From positions 62,001-126,000 of the forward strand of contig JAFEKR010000056.1 in NCBI GenBank assembly GCA_019022495.1: a DNA stretch of 64,000 bases, in the 5' to 3' direction. The notes beneath the pieces are model-generated. The model searched no databases, had not been told where the DNA came from, and saw only the letters and a program-made list of their open reading frames with translations. Positions within the stretch are counted from its first letter, which is position 1. Every line of letters begins with the position of its first letter. Positions 39,901-51,959 of this stretch are shown one piece after another. The DNA comes from Epichloe hybrida. Lineage: Eukaryota > Ascomycota > Sordariomycetes > Hypocreales > Clavicipitaceae. Made by a program: the position numbers and the translations under genes.

Positions 39901-42240
39901 ACTTAAATTAACTAGGGGCCTTTCTATATATTTAGTAATAGTAGTAAACTTTAGTTAATTCCTTAATTACCTAGTGTTTAACTTTATAACTAGCTTAGTG
40001 AAGGATCTTTATAAGTTATTAAATAGAAGGGTAACTAAGTTAATAATATAATTAATAGATATCTCCTTCTAAAAGGTAGAAGGTAACTATTTCTTTTGCT
40101 TCTAGTAACCACTAAGGATATCCCTATTATTGCATAATGGGTATAGTCTTATTACCTTAGATAAGTATATTAGCAAGGTTATTAATCTTAACTTATATCT
40201 TATTTATATTAGTAATTAAGAAGAGGAAGGGGGTAGCTATGTTAAGGATATAGAATTTAAGCTCTCTAAGTTCTATAGGTATATAAAGGATTTCTCTTGT
40301 AACTACTAATCTAGCGCTAAATATAATAATTTAGGGTTTATAAGGGGTTACCTTTAATAAAGGTATTAATCTTAATAGAGCCTTTACTTATACCTCTCCT
40401 ATAGTTAACTTTCCTATAGCGCTAGTATTAGGTATAATCCCTCTAAAGACCTCTTTAAAATAGCGTTCTTTAGAGATATAGTAAATTAAGCCTTTATTAC
40501 ACTCTTATAGCTTGTAAAGCTCCTGCCTAAGGAATGTGTGTTAGAAGGCTTAATTATTAAGGGTTATAAGAATATTAATGTTAGTAGTGTTATAGTTAGT
40601 CTATAATTCAGAGTAGAAGAATTATATAATACTTAGATATACTATTAATAGTAGCTCCTTAATATTATTATTATTATCTTTAGCTTCTATATAAGCTATA
40701 AGATATGCTTCCTAATTCTTACCTAAGCCTTTATTAGGCTTATTCTTATTCTACCCTTTATAGAAGGTAAGGAATACTTAGAATCTCTTCTCTAAAGGGG
40801 GTGTATAGTATATCTTACTAGCTTACTAGTAGTCTTTCTCCTTTTAACGCTCTTTAGCAAAGTAATTAGAAGACTAGCAGCTACTTTTACTATATATAAA
40901 GTAGCGCTTAGTGCTTAGCCTAGGACTTTACTTATAATAGCTTCCTCTACCGCGGGATTATTATCTATACTAATAATTAGTAAATATAGCCTCTAGAGGG
41001 TCTCCTTATTAGTACTAAAGGTATTAGGAGAACTTCTTATTTAATTCCATAATAGTAATTGCCTTATAGAGGTCTCTAGTAAGACTCTTAAAGCCTGTGG
41101 AGTGTATATATTTTACTATCTAATATTTAGGCATACTAGCTATAGCGTTTAAGGCCTGCTTATAGAGTTTAGTATTTACTATTTTAGCAGGGTATAGGCC
41201 TTTATGGATTTTCTTAAGGGTTAATAATATAATCTTAAGGCACTTAAGCTTGCTTTTATTAGGGTTTTTCTTAATTATGCTCTTTAGTGTTATACTACTT
41301 TACTTGTAGTAATAGAATTACTAGTTACTTTCTATCTTAAAGCGCTAATAAATATAAGTAATTATCTTTTTATAGGAATAGTTATTCCTAAAGAGGTAAT
41401 TAAGGTAGTATTACTTAGTATTACTTATTAATATAATAGGGAAAGCCTTCTAATAATACATTTAAGGAAGGTTAATTTTATTACACTTGTTTTTAAAGAG
41501 TGTAATCTTTAGCGTTAAGAAGTTATATAGCTTTCTACTATAGTGGTTACTATCCTTATATATCTTTATAAGCTCTAAGATTTTCTTTGTGATTTAATCT
41601 TTAGAGGGGAATTACTATAAAGGTATAATTTGTTATAAATAATAGTCCACTAGTTATTCTTAATAATAATTATCTAGATAGAGCTATTAATATAATAGGG
41701 ATTATTACAGGGGTTCTTATAGGGGTTTAAGTAATCTCTAGGGGTAAGGAAGGTTAATTTCTAGGGTAGGTTATTAGGGCTATTAATATTAAGGTTCTAG
41801 GGGTTTGGAAGATTATAGTCTTTCTTGTAATCTTTCCTATAACTAAAGGGGTATTAAGGTTTAATAAAGCACTTCCTTAAGCAATACTAAGATTAAATAT
41901 CCTAGGCCTTGCCTAATAAGAACGCTATAATCTTATAAAGAATTACGTAATTCTCTAATAATATCCTTAGATGCCCTTTTAAAGGTGTCTTTAGACTAGC
42001 CTTTAAAGTCTTCTTAGAATAATTCCTATAGGTTATTATCTCTCTAACCTTAATGCTTACTAAGGTTAATAAATCTTATAATTTAGTTATTAAGCTTAAG
42101 CTACGTAGTAGTGTCTAGGTCTAGCTTAATAGATTCTTTCTAGTTATATAAGAATTCATAAGTAAGCTATTAAAGGCATAAGGGTAATTTATGCCTTTAA
42201 GGTCTCTTAGGGGTGATAATTAGAGCCTTGCTATTACTAG
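37000..42240 (-). pseudogene. Copia-I copy 3 gag-pol remnant
   Basis: Minus-strand copy of the Copia-I polyprotein region. RNase H lies at about 37080-37580 and keeps a 64-codon open piece at 37373-37567. RT lies at about 37900-38560, integrase at about 39350-40100, and the gag zinc-knuckle region near 40880-40925. Stops are again nearly all RIP-type. Confidence 0.88.
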
Positions 42241-43098
42241 TAGCCCTTTCTCTTGTGGAAGGTCTAGATTCCTTTACTATCTTTAACTATAAAAGGAATA
42301 TTGCTAATTTGTTATTTTTACTACTAATTAAGCTCCTGTGTTTGCCTATCGCTATTATAAGGTTCTTCTTTTATATTTTAAAAGCGTTATAGCTTTAATA
42401 AAATTAGAAGATTATAAAAATAGGAAAAACAGAAGAAAAGGTAGTAGAAGTAGTAAAAGTAATAATAAGAATAAATTAATAGAGATAATAAAAGTAATAT
42501 AAGTTCTAAAAGTAACCGGAAAATAATAGGAAAAGTAATAAGGGAATAATAGGAATTACCACTTCTTGTTTTTCGTAAAAAGAAGGGAAGGAGGTAATCT
42601 CTCTTTTCTTATTAATAAGTATAGTGCGAATAGCACTAATAATAAAGGGGGCAAAAAACAAGCAGTAAATACTTATAAGGAGAGATTAAAGGTCTGTTAG
42701 ATAAAGAGAATATTTATAGAGAAGTTATAGATATATTAGCTAGCTTAGCTAAGGTTATTTAACGTTAGGTTTAAAATAAATACCTTGCGGCAATAGATTC
42801 GGTTATTTAGTTAGTTTTCTTGTAATAGATAATAAAATTAACAATTAATAATAATATCCTAGATAAATATAATAAAGTTATATCCCTAAGCCTAAGGGTT
42901 AATAGATTAATTCCTTAGAAGCCTAACAAGCCTATAACTAGGATTCTAGTCTCTTCCTTTAGCACACTTATATAGTTATACCTCTTTACCACAATAACTA
43001 TTACGGCATAATAAGGGGTAGTGGTAGTGGTGTTTACAGAAATGTCTTTTCTTATAATACCTAGCTTATCTATGGTTGTGAAGTTAACTACTAATTAG

Positions 43099-43367
43099 TG
43101 TTAGATGCACTAAGGTCCTGCGCAGGTAATAAATCCTGTATAAATTGAAGTCAATGATAGTTAGTTAATTAGTTAGTTAATTAGCTAGGAAAGAGGGAGA
43201 AGAGAGGGAAAGTCTAGATGCTAGAAAAGTAGGCAAAATCCGTATGTGGGGCACAAAAGGGGGTGGCGAATTGATGCAGCCAATCATATCGCGTGCATCG
43301 CGCCGGACCCACAATTAGTCCGGTCTTTGGCCACGATTGAACCGATGAAGATCCGAAGGAATCAACA
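43099..43367 (-). repeat. right (5') LTR of Copia-I copy 3
   Basis: A 269-bp LTR. The outer right end (about 43300-43367) is unmutated, for example CCGGTCTTTGGCCACGATTG, while the matching inner part of the left LTR is changed to TpA-rich sequence. Confidence 0.95.
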
Positions 43368-43372
43368 GATAA

Positions 43373-44742
43373 TATTATATAAAAAAAGCAAGGGAAAGGG
43401 GTATAATAAAAGATAATATTTAATATATAAGCCTATATAAGAATAAGTAAGCCTAATCTTAATACCTTTAATCTTATTAAATTAACATAAGAGTTATAAT
43501 TATATAACCTATTTTTCTATCCTAATAGTTACTTTATTATTTATAATAAACCTCTTAAATGCCTTATTTAGTAATACCTTTATAAATGCATTAGCAAGGT
43601 TATTATTCCTATTAATCTATCTAATCTTGCAAATCTCTTATTACTTATATAATTAATAAAGAGCTATAATATTAATTATAAGGCGCTTCTCTTTTATAGT
43701 ACTAAGCTTAATAAGGCACTTATATAAAAAGTATAAATTAGTATAAATAATAATAGGAATCATAGGGAGGTTTAACTAGTGTGTAATTAACCTAAGTGTT
43801 ATTAAGATTACATAAGCTATATTAGCACTAGTAACTATACTATAAATCTTAGAGGTAAGTATACTTCTTATAACTCTCTTAGTCTTAGTAAAGCTATAGT
43901 ATATAATATTACCTTAGATTATAAAGGTGCCTTTCTTTTAGACTTTACTAGCTAGGATAAGTATATAGCTTAGTTAGGAAGTAAGGTCTTAGTTATTAGT
44001 AAATAATTTATTTATAAATATAAAAAGTTTTACTTTCTTAAGATTAAATAATATAAACCTTAATTCTTAATCTAGATTATTAATTTACTATTAAATTTAT
44101 TAGTTTAGGTTCTTTATATCTTAAGATAATAAGTCTTAGTATTATGTAATAATAGAGAGATTAAAATAAGCTTTAGGCTAGTAGATTAAGGTAATATACA
44201 CGCCTTAAGCTTATTATTCTATATATACTTATTTTAAATTAGTTAGTAGGATTAATTAAAGCTTTTTACTCTAGCCTTTTTACCTTAGTATAATTATATT
44301 ATTTTTAAGAGTAATAATACTACTATTAAAGGTTAGTAAGTTTCTTATAGAAAGGATTTACTTTAGTTTAGTAATAAAAGAAGTAGCTTTTAATTAATCT
44401 TTCTCTTATTAAGAGAACTTATAGTTAGATAGTCTAATTATATTATTAGTTTATATCCTTATATACATAAAGGTTATGTTCTTCTTTATTATTATAAGTA
44501 AATATAGGTTAAATATAAAGGTTATTATCTAAAGTATTTCTCTATAGTAATAATAATACATTACTTACTAGTAAGTACTAGTTTTTATAATACTATATAA
44601 AGGCTTAATTACTTATATTATTATACTTATAGGGTATAGATAATAGATTTAGATAGGGATTTAGGCTAGGATTATATAACTAAGAAGCGTTTATGCTTAC
44701 ACATAGGCCTATATAATGTTACAAAGCTAGAGGATAAGGCCT
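43373..44742 (-). pseudogene. Copia-II B fragment: RNase H and RT C-terminal part
   Basis: Aligns to 29205-30640 of copy A with heavy TpA substitution. RNase H lies at about 43500-44060 and the RT end at about 44450-44720 on the minus strand. It is cut by hAT-like element C at 44751. Confidence 0.85.
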
Positions 44743-44759
44743 AGTAATAACAGAGCATT

Positions 44760-44845
44760 GCAATACAATACAATACATTACACAATACAATACATCCAAA
44801 ATTTTACAATACAATACAATACATGTATTATTTGTATTGTTTTGT
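44760..44845. repeat. AATAC pentamer repeats, left end of element C
   Basis: Runs of ATACA/AATAC pentamers interrupted by CATCCAAAATTTTAC, followed by the complementary GTATT form near 44825-44850. These form, with the similar block at the right end, a long imperfect terminal inverted repeat. Confidence 0.85.
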
Positions 44846-45195
44846 ATTTTTTTTTAGTTTTAAGTAAATTCCTTAATTATAAGGTATATATAGTTAATAT
44901 AATAGCTTATAATAGCTTATAATAGCTTATATATATATATTACTTCTATTACTTATATAACTTAAAATATTATTAGTGTTAAAGTTTAATTAAAAATAAA
45001 TAAGTAATAAATTAATATAATATAAATATAAGTATTTATAAGTAAATTACTATAGAAAAAGCTAGACTTATTAATTATTTAGTATTTAAAGGTTTTTTAA
45101 AATATTAATAAAATAAAATTCCTTTCTTTTTTATGTTTTTAATATTATACTATTTATAATTTTATACTAATAGAAAGTAAGTCCTAATATAACTA

Positions 45196-45600
45196 TAAGA
45201 CTTACTTTAGTATATTTCTCTCTTTTTAACTAAAATTACATAACTAAGTAAAGAGATTATTATGTTTATAGTATAACTAATAGGACCCACTTTTAGACCT
45301 ACTTTTGTATATATATTTCTTTTTAGCTAGAATTATATAACTAAGTAAAGAGATAATACTAGGTTTATAGTATAACTAATAGGACCCACTTTTAGACCCA
45401 TTTTTATATATCCTCCTCTTCTTAGCTAAAGTTATATAACTATAGAAAGGGATTATACTTGGTTTTTAGTGTTTAACAAGACCTACTTTTAGACCCACTT
45501 TTATATATCCTCCTCTTCTTAGCTAAAGTTATATAACTATAAAAAGGGATTATACTTAGTTTTTAGTGTTTAATAAGACCCACTTTTAGACCCACTTTAA
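45196..45600. repeat. direct-repeat array inside element C, about 97-99 bp unit
   Basis: Four to five head-to-tail units with boundaries near 45281, 45380, 45477 and 45574. Each starts with TAGGACCCACTTTTAGACCC or a variant, followed by a T-rich part and AGCTAAAGTTATATAAC. Units 3 and 4 are nearly identical, so the array probably grew recently relative to the rest of the element. Confidence 0.85.
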
Positions 45601-46589
45601 GAAACACTATATAACTAAGTAAGTAAGCTAAAAGTAGTATAAATAGTTAAACTTACTTTTAAAGCTTATTTATTTATTTACTTAATATTAAAAAAATAGT
45701 ATATATATTATGATTATTCTTTATATAATATTTTAACTTTTCTTTATAAGCTTTTCCTAGGTTTTTTCCTTTTCTTTTAGTTTAAAAAAGGTTAAAAGCT
45801 AATATAATTTATTATAATTATAATAAAATAGCTTAATAGTAAAAGAAGCATTTATTAAATAAATTTTAATTTTCTCTTTATAATAAATTCCTTATATATA
45901 TAAGTATATTTTTATTAGAGTTTTAATCTTATTTATTTAGAATTATAAATTATTTCTTTAGGGTAAATATTATATTTAAAGCAAAAATACTATATTAAAA
46001 TGCATAGTAAATCCTATAAAGAAGCTAGAAAGATAGGATAACCTTTAAAATATAAAGAATAAATATTACTATAAGTTAATCTTAGATAATACTATTTATA
46101 GCTACCCTATATATATATATAGCTTAATAGTCTAAATTAGCTAAAACTTTATAATTCTATAACTAAATACCTAAATAGTATAAAAATTTAAGGATATCTT
46201 ATTTAGATTATATTAAAAGTCTACTATATAATAAGTATATATACTACCTTACCTTTTTAATAATACATTATATTGTATTGTAATGTATTGTATTGTATTA
46301 TAATGTATTTTTATATAATAAATAATTATAATAAATCATAGAAAATAGATATAAGAATAAAAAGACCCTTAATATATTAAGAAAAAATCATTTTTTAAAA
46401 TAGATATAAAAGAATATTACTAAGATATTATATATTTTAAATAAGCTTACTTTTCTAAATAAGCTAAAACTTAATAGATTTTTAAATAAATAACTAAATT
46501 ATATATAAAAATAAGAATACTATAATTAGATTATTTAAAAAATCTACTATATAATGAATTTATATAATACCCCACTTATATTTTTCCCT

Positions 46590-46730
46590 AACAATACATT
46601 GTATTGTATGTATTGTAATGTATTGTATTGGATTTTTAATACAATACAATACACAATACAATACATAGGGCAATACAATACAATACAATACATCGAAGGG
46701 CCAAAAAATACAATACAATACAATACAACA
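46590..46730. repeat. AATAC pentamer repeats, right end of element C
   Basis: Mixed GTATT and AATAC pentamers forming the right terminal inverted repeat. A 61-codon plus-strand frame across this block is an artefact of the repeat. Confidence 0.85.
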
Positions 46731-46746
46731 ATGCTCTGAGTAATAA

Positions 46747-47181
46747 TAACGTAAGTATTATTATAAGGATTAATTACTAGCTAGCTTGTTAAATTATTAG
46801 GGCCTATGTGAGAATTACTAGCTTCTCTTTATTACTATAACCTTAGATTATAAGCCTTAACTTCTTATATAGATTTGTTATCTTACCCTTTACCTTATTA
46901 ATAATATAGAAATTAAAAATTTAAATTTTACTATACTCTCTTTTATTATACTTAATAAATTTAAACATACCTTATTTAATTAAAGTATTAATTTTAGCTT
47001 TAGTAAACTACTTAAAGGGTTTACTAGGGGTCTTAATAATTTCTTCCTTATATAATTAGATTATAAGCTTAAGATTAGAGCTTTCCTTAGCTAATAGAAA
47101 GACATTAGTCTTATCTTTTATTTAATCTATATAATTAATATTAAATATAATAATAGGAGGGTTCTTTTAAGGTCTTCTAGG
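46747..47181 (-). pseudogene. Copia-II B fragment between elements C and D
   Basis: Aligns to about 30645-31070 of copy A, within the decayed RT region. No open frame remains. Confidence 0.8.
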
Positions 47182-47590
47182 CAGAGCTTTGTACTACACT
47201 ACATCTTGTAGTTTTTTTTTTCTAACAAATAATTCATATCTAATCTTAGAAAATATATAGAGATATAAAACTTTGATTTTTAAATAGATAACTCAAAAAC
47301 TACAGTGTAGTTATATATAAAAGTGGGTCCAAAAGTGGGTCCTTAGGCCGCAAATTAGAAAAACTACATTTTACTACATTTTAGTACTAAAAAAATACTA
47401 CAAATGTAGTATTTGTAATTTGTGGAGCTAGGGCCCACTTTTAGGCCCACCTATGTATATAGTATTTTTCTTAGAATTTTCCTCTATAAGATCACGTGAT
47501 TTTTAGGATAATAACTTTAATTATAAGCTAGATATAAAAATAAATAGAAATACTACAAGAAATACTACACTACACGAGTGCAAAGCTCTG
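47182..47590. mobile_element. hAT-like non-autonomous element D, 409 bp
   Basis: Terminal inverted repeats CAGAGCTTTG and CAAAGCTCTG. The flanking duplication is CTTCTAGG/GTTCTAGG (47174-47181 and 47591-47598), 7 of 8 matching; the empty site is seen in copy A near 31070. It has no coding capacity, so it is MITE-like. Inner ends are rich in TACTACACTACA-type units. It carries AAAAGTGGGTCC twice (about 47318-47341) and GGCCCACTTTTAGGCCCACC near 47429, a motif shared with the array in element C. Confidence 0.82.
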
Positions 47591-47598
47591 GTTCTAGG

Positions 47599-50500
47599 TC
47601 CTTACCTTAGGGGATTAATAAGAGGGGTAGTTATAAGCTATAGAGAAGTATCTTAGTTCTCTACGCTCTTAAGAGGTCTCTTCTTATTAGAATCTTTATA
47701 AAAAGGCCTAATAGAGGTTAATCTAAAGGCCTTAGGGCCTTAAGGGAGCTTAAGAGTATAGGTTTTACTTTCTATAGCTAATAGCTTATAAGGGCCTTTC
47801 TATCCCTTACCTTTATGCTATATGTGTATAAGTAATCCTAATAGGAGGTTAATAGTTATAAAGGTATTAGGACTATTCCTTATAGTAAGGGTATTACTAA
47901 CCTTCTATTAGGCATAAATACGCTTAACTTCCTTTATTACTAGTTAGATTATAAGGGCTTATTACATAATATCCAGTAATAGAGGTAATTCCTTAACTAT
48001 ACAAGAATACGCGCTAAAAATAAGGACTATTAGTATAAGACTATTTAATCCTATAGTGTTATTTATAGCTTTAACTACTATTTATAATGCTATAGGCTTT
48101 AGTATTGTTAGGTATTCTTATCTAATAATATTATAGGCTTTTTAAAGTAGCTTGTAATATTACTTAACCTTACTAATACTATAGTAAGCCTTAATAGGGA
48201 TATCTTTAATCTTAATTACTATTAATAATATAAGCTACTTAAATTCCTTACCTCTAAATATTATTCTAGTGTTTATAATAATTAAATCTAGGGGGCCTAA
48301 ATAGATATTAATCTAGTAAAGATAGAGTGCTTCCTACGTAGTCTTTATAGAGATATTCTTAATAAATCTAGCTATATTAAAGGATATAGCTATATTAATA
48401 ACTTATAGAATAAGGTAGTTACTATTAATATATATAATATCTATAATGATTTTATAATTATAAGTATATTTATCCTAAAGGGTAAATTTAAATTAATATA
48501 AGCTATTTATATATAATTAGTATTACTAGCAAACCTTAGTTAGCTTCTTAATAGCTTTAAACTTAACCTTATGCCTTAATTTATATAGTAAATTATAAAG
48601 ATATTAAACTAAAGGGTATTTAAAGTATTAATATAATTAATAAAGCTTAATCTCTATAAGATAACTTTAAGTAATACTTTCTTCTTTATTAAGAAGCATT
48701 TATATATGCCCTTATTTATATATAATAGGAACCTTAATATTCCCTTACTATAGAATATTCTCTAATATATAAAAATTAATCTTTAAGTAAGTTATATTAT
48801 TAAGGTACAAGAGAAAGGGAGTGTTTATAGGAATTACCTAAAAGAGAATAATTCTAAATAGAGTTAGCACTTTAATTAATCTAAGTGCCTTAATTAGTTC
48901 TCTAAGGCTAAATTTAATCTTTACTTTCCTAGTATTTAACTTATTAAGTATAATAGTTAGTATTATACTTTATAAAGCTAAGAATTAAGGGTAGCTTACT
49001 AATAAATATCCTATAGTACTTATATTAGCTATAATACCTTTAAAAGTTCTAGATAAATATTATCCTTTAAGTGTAAATATATTTAGTGCCTTATCTAGTT
49101 CCTAAAGATTAAATAAATCCTTCTTAGCTAGAGTATAAATTATTACTTTACTAGTAAGAATCTTAGTAGTTATATAGCTATAATAAGTAGTCCTATATAT
49201 AAAGAAGCTTATAAGCACTTAGCTATTATTATTTTCTTTACTAAAACTAAGTTTTATTAGGTATTAGTTAATATTATTATCTTTAGCTAATTTAGAATTA
49301 TTATTACCTTTATACTATATTAGAAATATATTATATAAAGAAGCTATTAAGTCTATATAGGAATAATTCTTAAAGTATTAGAATACCTTCTTCTAGTCCT
49401 TATCTAAGTGCTTAGTTAACTAATAACCTTCTTTACTATATATATAATACTTTTTTAAGTAATAAGGCTTACTCTTTAATATAAATTAACTATATTAGGC
49501 TTCCTTACCCTTCCTATTATACTTATAGTTAGTCTAAAAGTGTTCCTTAGTGCTAGCTTCTATAAGGAACTACTATTAATTAATTAAAGCTTTAGATTTA
49601 CTAATTAATATTCTTATCTATTTATAAAAGCATTAGAGGTTAATAGGAGGATTAATAATATAAGCCTTATATTCTAGGATTTCTTTATAAGTATTTAGAA
49701 TCTAACTATAGAGATTTAATTCTAACTAGGATTTATAAGGATTTGCTTTTTAGAGATTTAAAAGCTTTATTATAAGGTCTTTAAAGCATTTAATCTTTAA
49801 TTTATTAGGGTTCTCTTAGATAATTATAAGTAGCTATAATTTTCCTTATAATAGATAGTTTTTCTAATATATATTATTTATCTTAAACTTTTACCTAATC
49901 TTATAGATAAGAGTTAGGAAATCTTAGGGGTCTCTTTAGCCTAAAAGATTCTCTAGAAAGTACTAGAGAAGTCTTTCTTTTAGTATAAACTTAAAACTAT
50001 AGCTTAACTATTCTTATATAATTCCTAGTATCTTATACTTTCTTTAATAAGTTAAGAGCTTAATATTAAGAATATTATACTCTTTAGTACTATACTTAAT
50101 ACTCTTATTATTATAAAACTTATTAAGATTAAGTAGTTACTTTAATAAGGGTTAGCCTATCTCTTAAGGGGGAATAGGGATAATTAAATCTTATAGAAGG
50201 GTTACTATAGTTTAGGGTTATAGTTAAGGGCTTATAATAGAAAGGTTACCTTTACTATTATGCCTTTACTTTATAATTAGTATGCTTAGGGATTATTATA
50301 ATAAGGTCTAGGAATAGAATAGGAGTAGTTATAATAGTTAAGGGGATTAGGGAGATTATAAATTAATTAGTTAATCTTTAAGAAAAGGGATAATAATAGG
50401 GAAAAGGTCTTTATAAAAGTCTTTTTTTACTATTTACTTCTTAAATATAAAATACTTCCTTCTAACTTCCTATATTTTCTCTTTCTTTTAATTATAGAAT

Positions 50501-51030
50501 TTATTATAGTTAATAATATCTTTAAGTAAGACTATTATCTTATAGTAACTTTATAAGTCTATATATATACTACTAAAGAAAAGAAAGTCTTAAAGACTCT
50601 TTATAGCTTTAGGATTTACTACTTAGAATATCTCTTAGTTTTATTCTTTAAAGTTATTATTAAAGATAGTAAATAGGGTTTATAAGTATAAGTTTTTATA
50701 TTTATAAGTTACTTTCTTAATAAGAATTTAAGCTATAAGTTCTTTAAGGGTAGTATTTACTTTAAGATTAAATATTTCCTTATTTTCTAGTGCTTATTAT
50801 ATAATATACTAGTATAAATTAAAGGAGATATAGTTAAGGAAGTAAAATATAACTTATAAATTAACTTCTCTCTTAGTATCTTTAGGAGGGGAAGTATATT
50901 TATAATTAAAAGAAATATCTTAGGTTTTAAATCCTTTTAGTTAATCTTAATATTTTACTATAATATTAGTAGTAAATAAGAAAATATAGGAAATAGAGAA
51001 ATTATAAAGATTTAAAGGATTATAAGTAAA
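47599..51030 (-). pseudogene. Copia-II B fragment: integrase to gag part
   Basis: Aligns to about 31075-34565 of copy A. The integrase core lies at about 48150-48620 on the minus strand; the rest is the gag/protease part and shows no clean motif. It is more TpA-rich than copy A along most of its length. Interrupted at 51030 by Copia-I copy 4. Confidence 0.82.
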
Positions 51031-51289
51031 TGTTAATTCCTTCGGATCTTCATCGGTTCAATCGTGGCCAAAGACCAGACCGAATTATGGGTCCGGCGCG
51101 ATGCACGCGATGTGATTAGCTGCATCAATTCGCCACCCCCTTTTTGTGCCCTACATACGGATTTCGCCCACTTTCCTAGCATCTAGACTTTCCCTCTCTT
51201 CTCCCTCTTTCCTAGCTATCTATCTAACTATTATTAACTTTAATTTATATAGGATTTATTACCTGCGTAGGACCTTAGTGTATCTAACA
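51031..51289 (+). repeat. 5' LTR of Copia-I copy 4
   Basis: A 259-bp LTR. The outer end keeps CGG, CG and CA dinucleotides, with one G-to-A change at position 5. Confidence 0.95.
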
Positions 51290-51959
51290 CTAATTAGTGA
51301 TTAACTTCATAACCATAGATAAGCTAGGTATCACAAGAAAAGATATTTCTATAGACACCACTACCACTACCCCTTATTATACTATAATAGTTATTATAGT
51401 AAAGAGGCATAACTATATAAGTATGCTAAAGGAAGAGACTAGAATCCTAGTTACAGGCTTATTAGGCTTCTAAGGAATTAATCTATTAACCCTTAGGCTT
51501 AGGGATATAACTTTATTATATCTATCTAGGATATTATTATTAATTATTGATTTTATTGTCCATCACGAGAAAACCAACTAACTAACCAAATCTATTGCCG
51601 CAAGGCATTTATTTCGAACCTAACGTTAAATAACCTTAGCTAGGCTAGCTAATATATCTACAACTTCTCTATAAATATTCCCTTTATCCAATAGACCTTC
51701 AATCTGTTTGTATAAGTATTTACGGCTTGTTTTTTGCCCCCTTTATTATTAGTGCTATTTGCCCTATACTTATTAGCAAGAAAGAGAGATTACCTCCTTC
51801 CCTTCTTTTCACGGAAAATAGAAAGGGCAATTCCTATTAATTCATTATTATTTTTCTCATTACTTTTGCTTACTTTTAGCACTTCTACCACTTTCTTTAT
51901 CCCTATTGATTTACTCCTATTGCTGCTTTTTCCTTTAATAGTTAAAGATAGCAGAGGAA

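Larger units (their letters stand above)
36588..43367 (-). mobile_element. Copia-I copy 3, minus orientation
   Basis: A 6.78-kb element with 269-bp LTRs and a perfect target duplication GATAA (36583-36587 and 43368-43372), inserted in Copia-II B just inside its left LTR. The longer LTR is due to extra TTAGTTAA-type repeat units near 36650-36675 and 43158-43183. Like copy 2 it has the extra leader segment (about 42300-42500 in plus coordinates). All frames are broken. Confidence 0.95.
44751..46738. mobile_element. hAT-like non-autonomous element C, 1988 bp
   Basis: Bounded by terminal inverted repeats CAGAGCATTG and CAATGCTCTG, with a perfect 8-bp target duplication AGTAATAA (44743-44750 and 46739-46746). 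The intact empty site is visible in copy A near 30630. An 8-bp TSD and CAGAG termini fit the hAT superfamily. There is no transposase frame. The ends consist of repeated AATAC/GTATT pentamers (about 44760-44845 and 46595-46728), with another GTATT block at about 46265-46310; the centre carries a direct-repeat array. It is very AT-rich but not obviously RIPed like its surroundings. Confidence 0.85.

Noticed and set aside
46554..46739. 61-codon plus-strand frame
   Set aside because: Translation of the GTATT/AATAC pentamer repeat at the end of element C.
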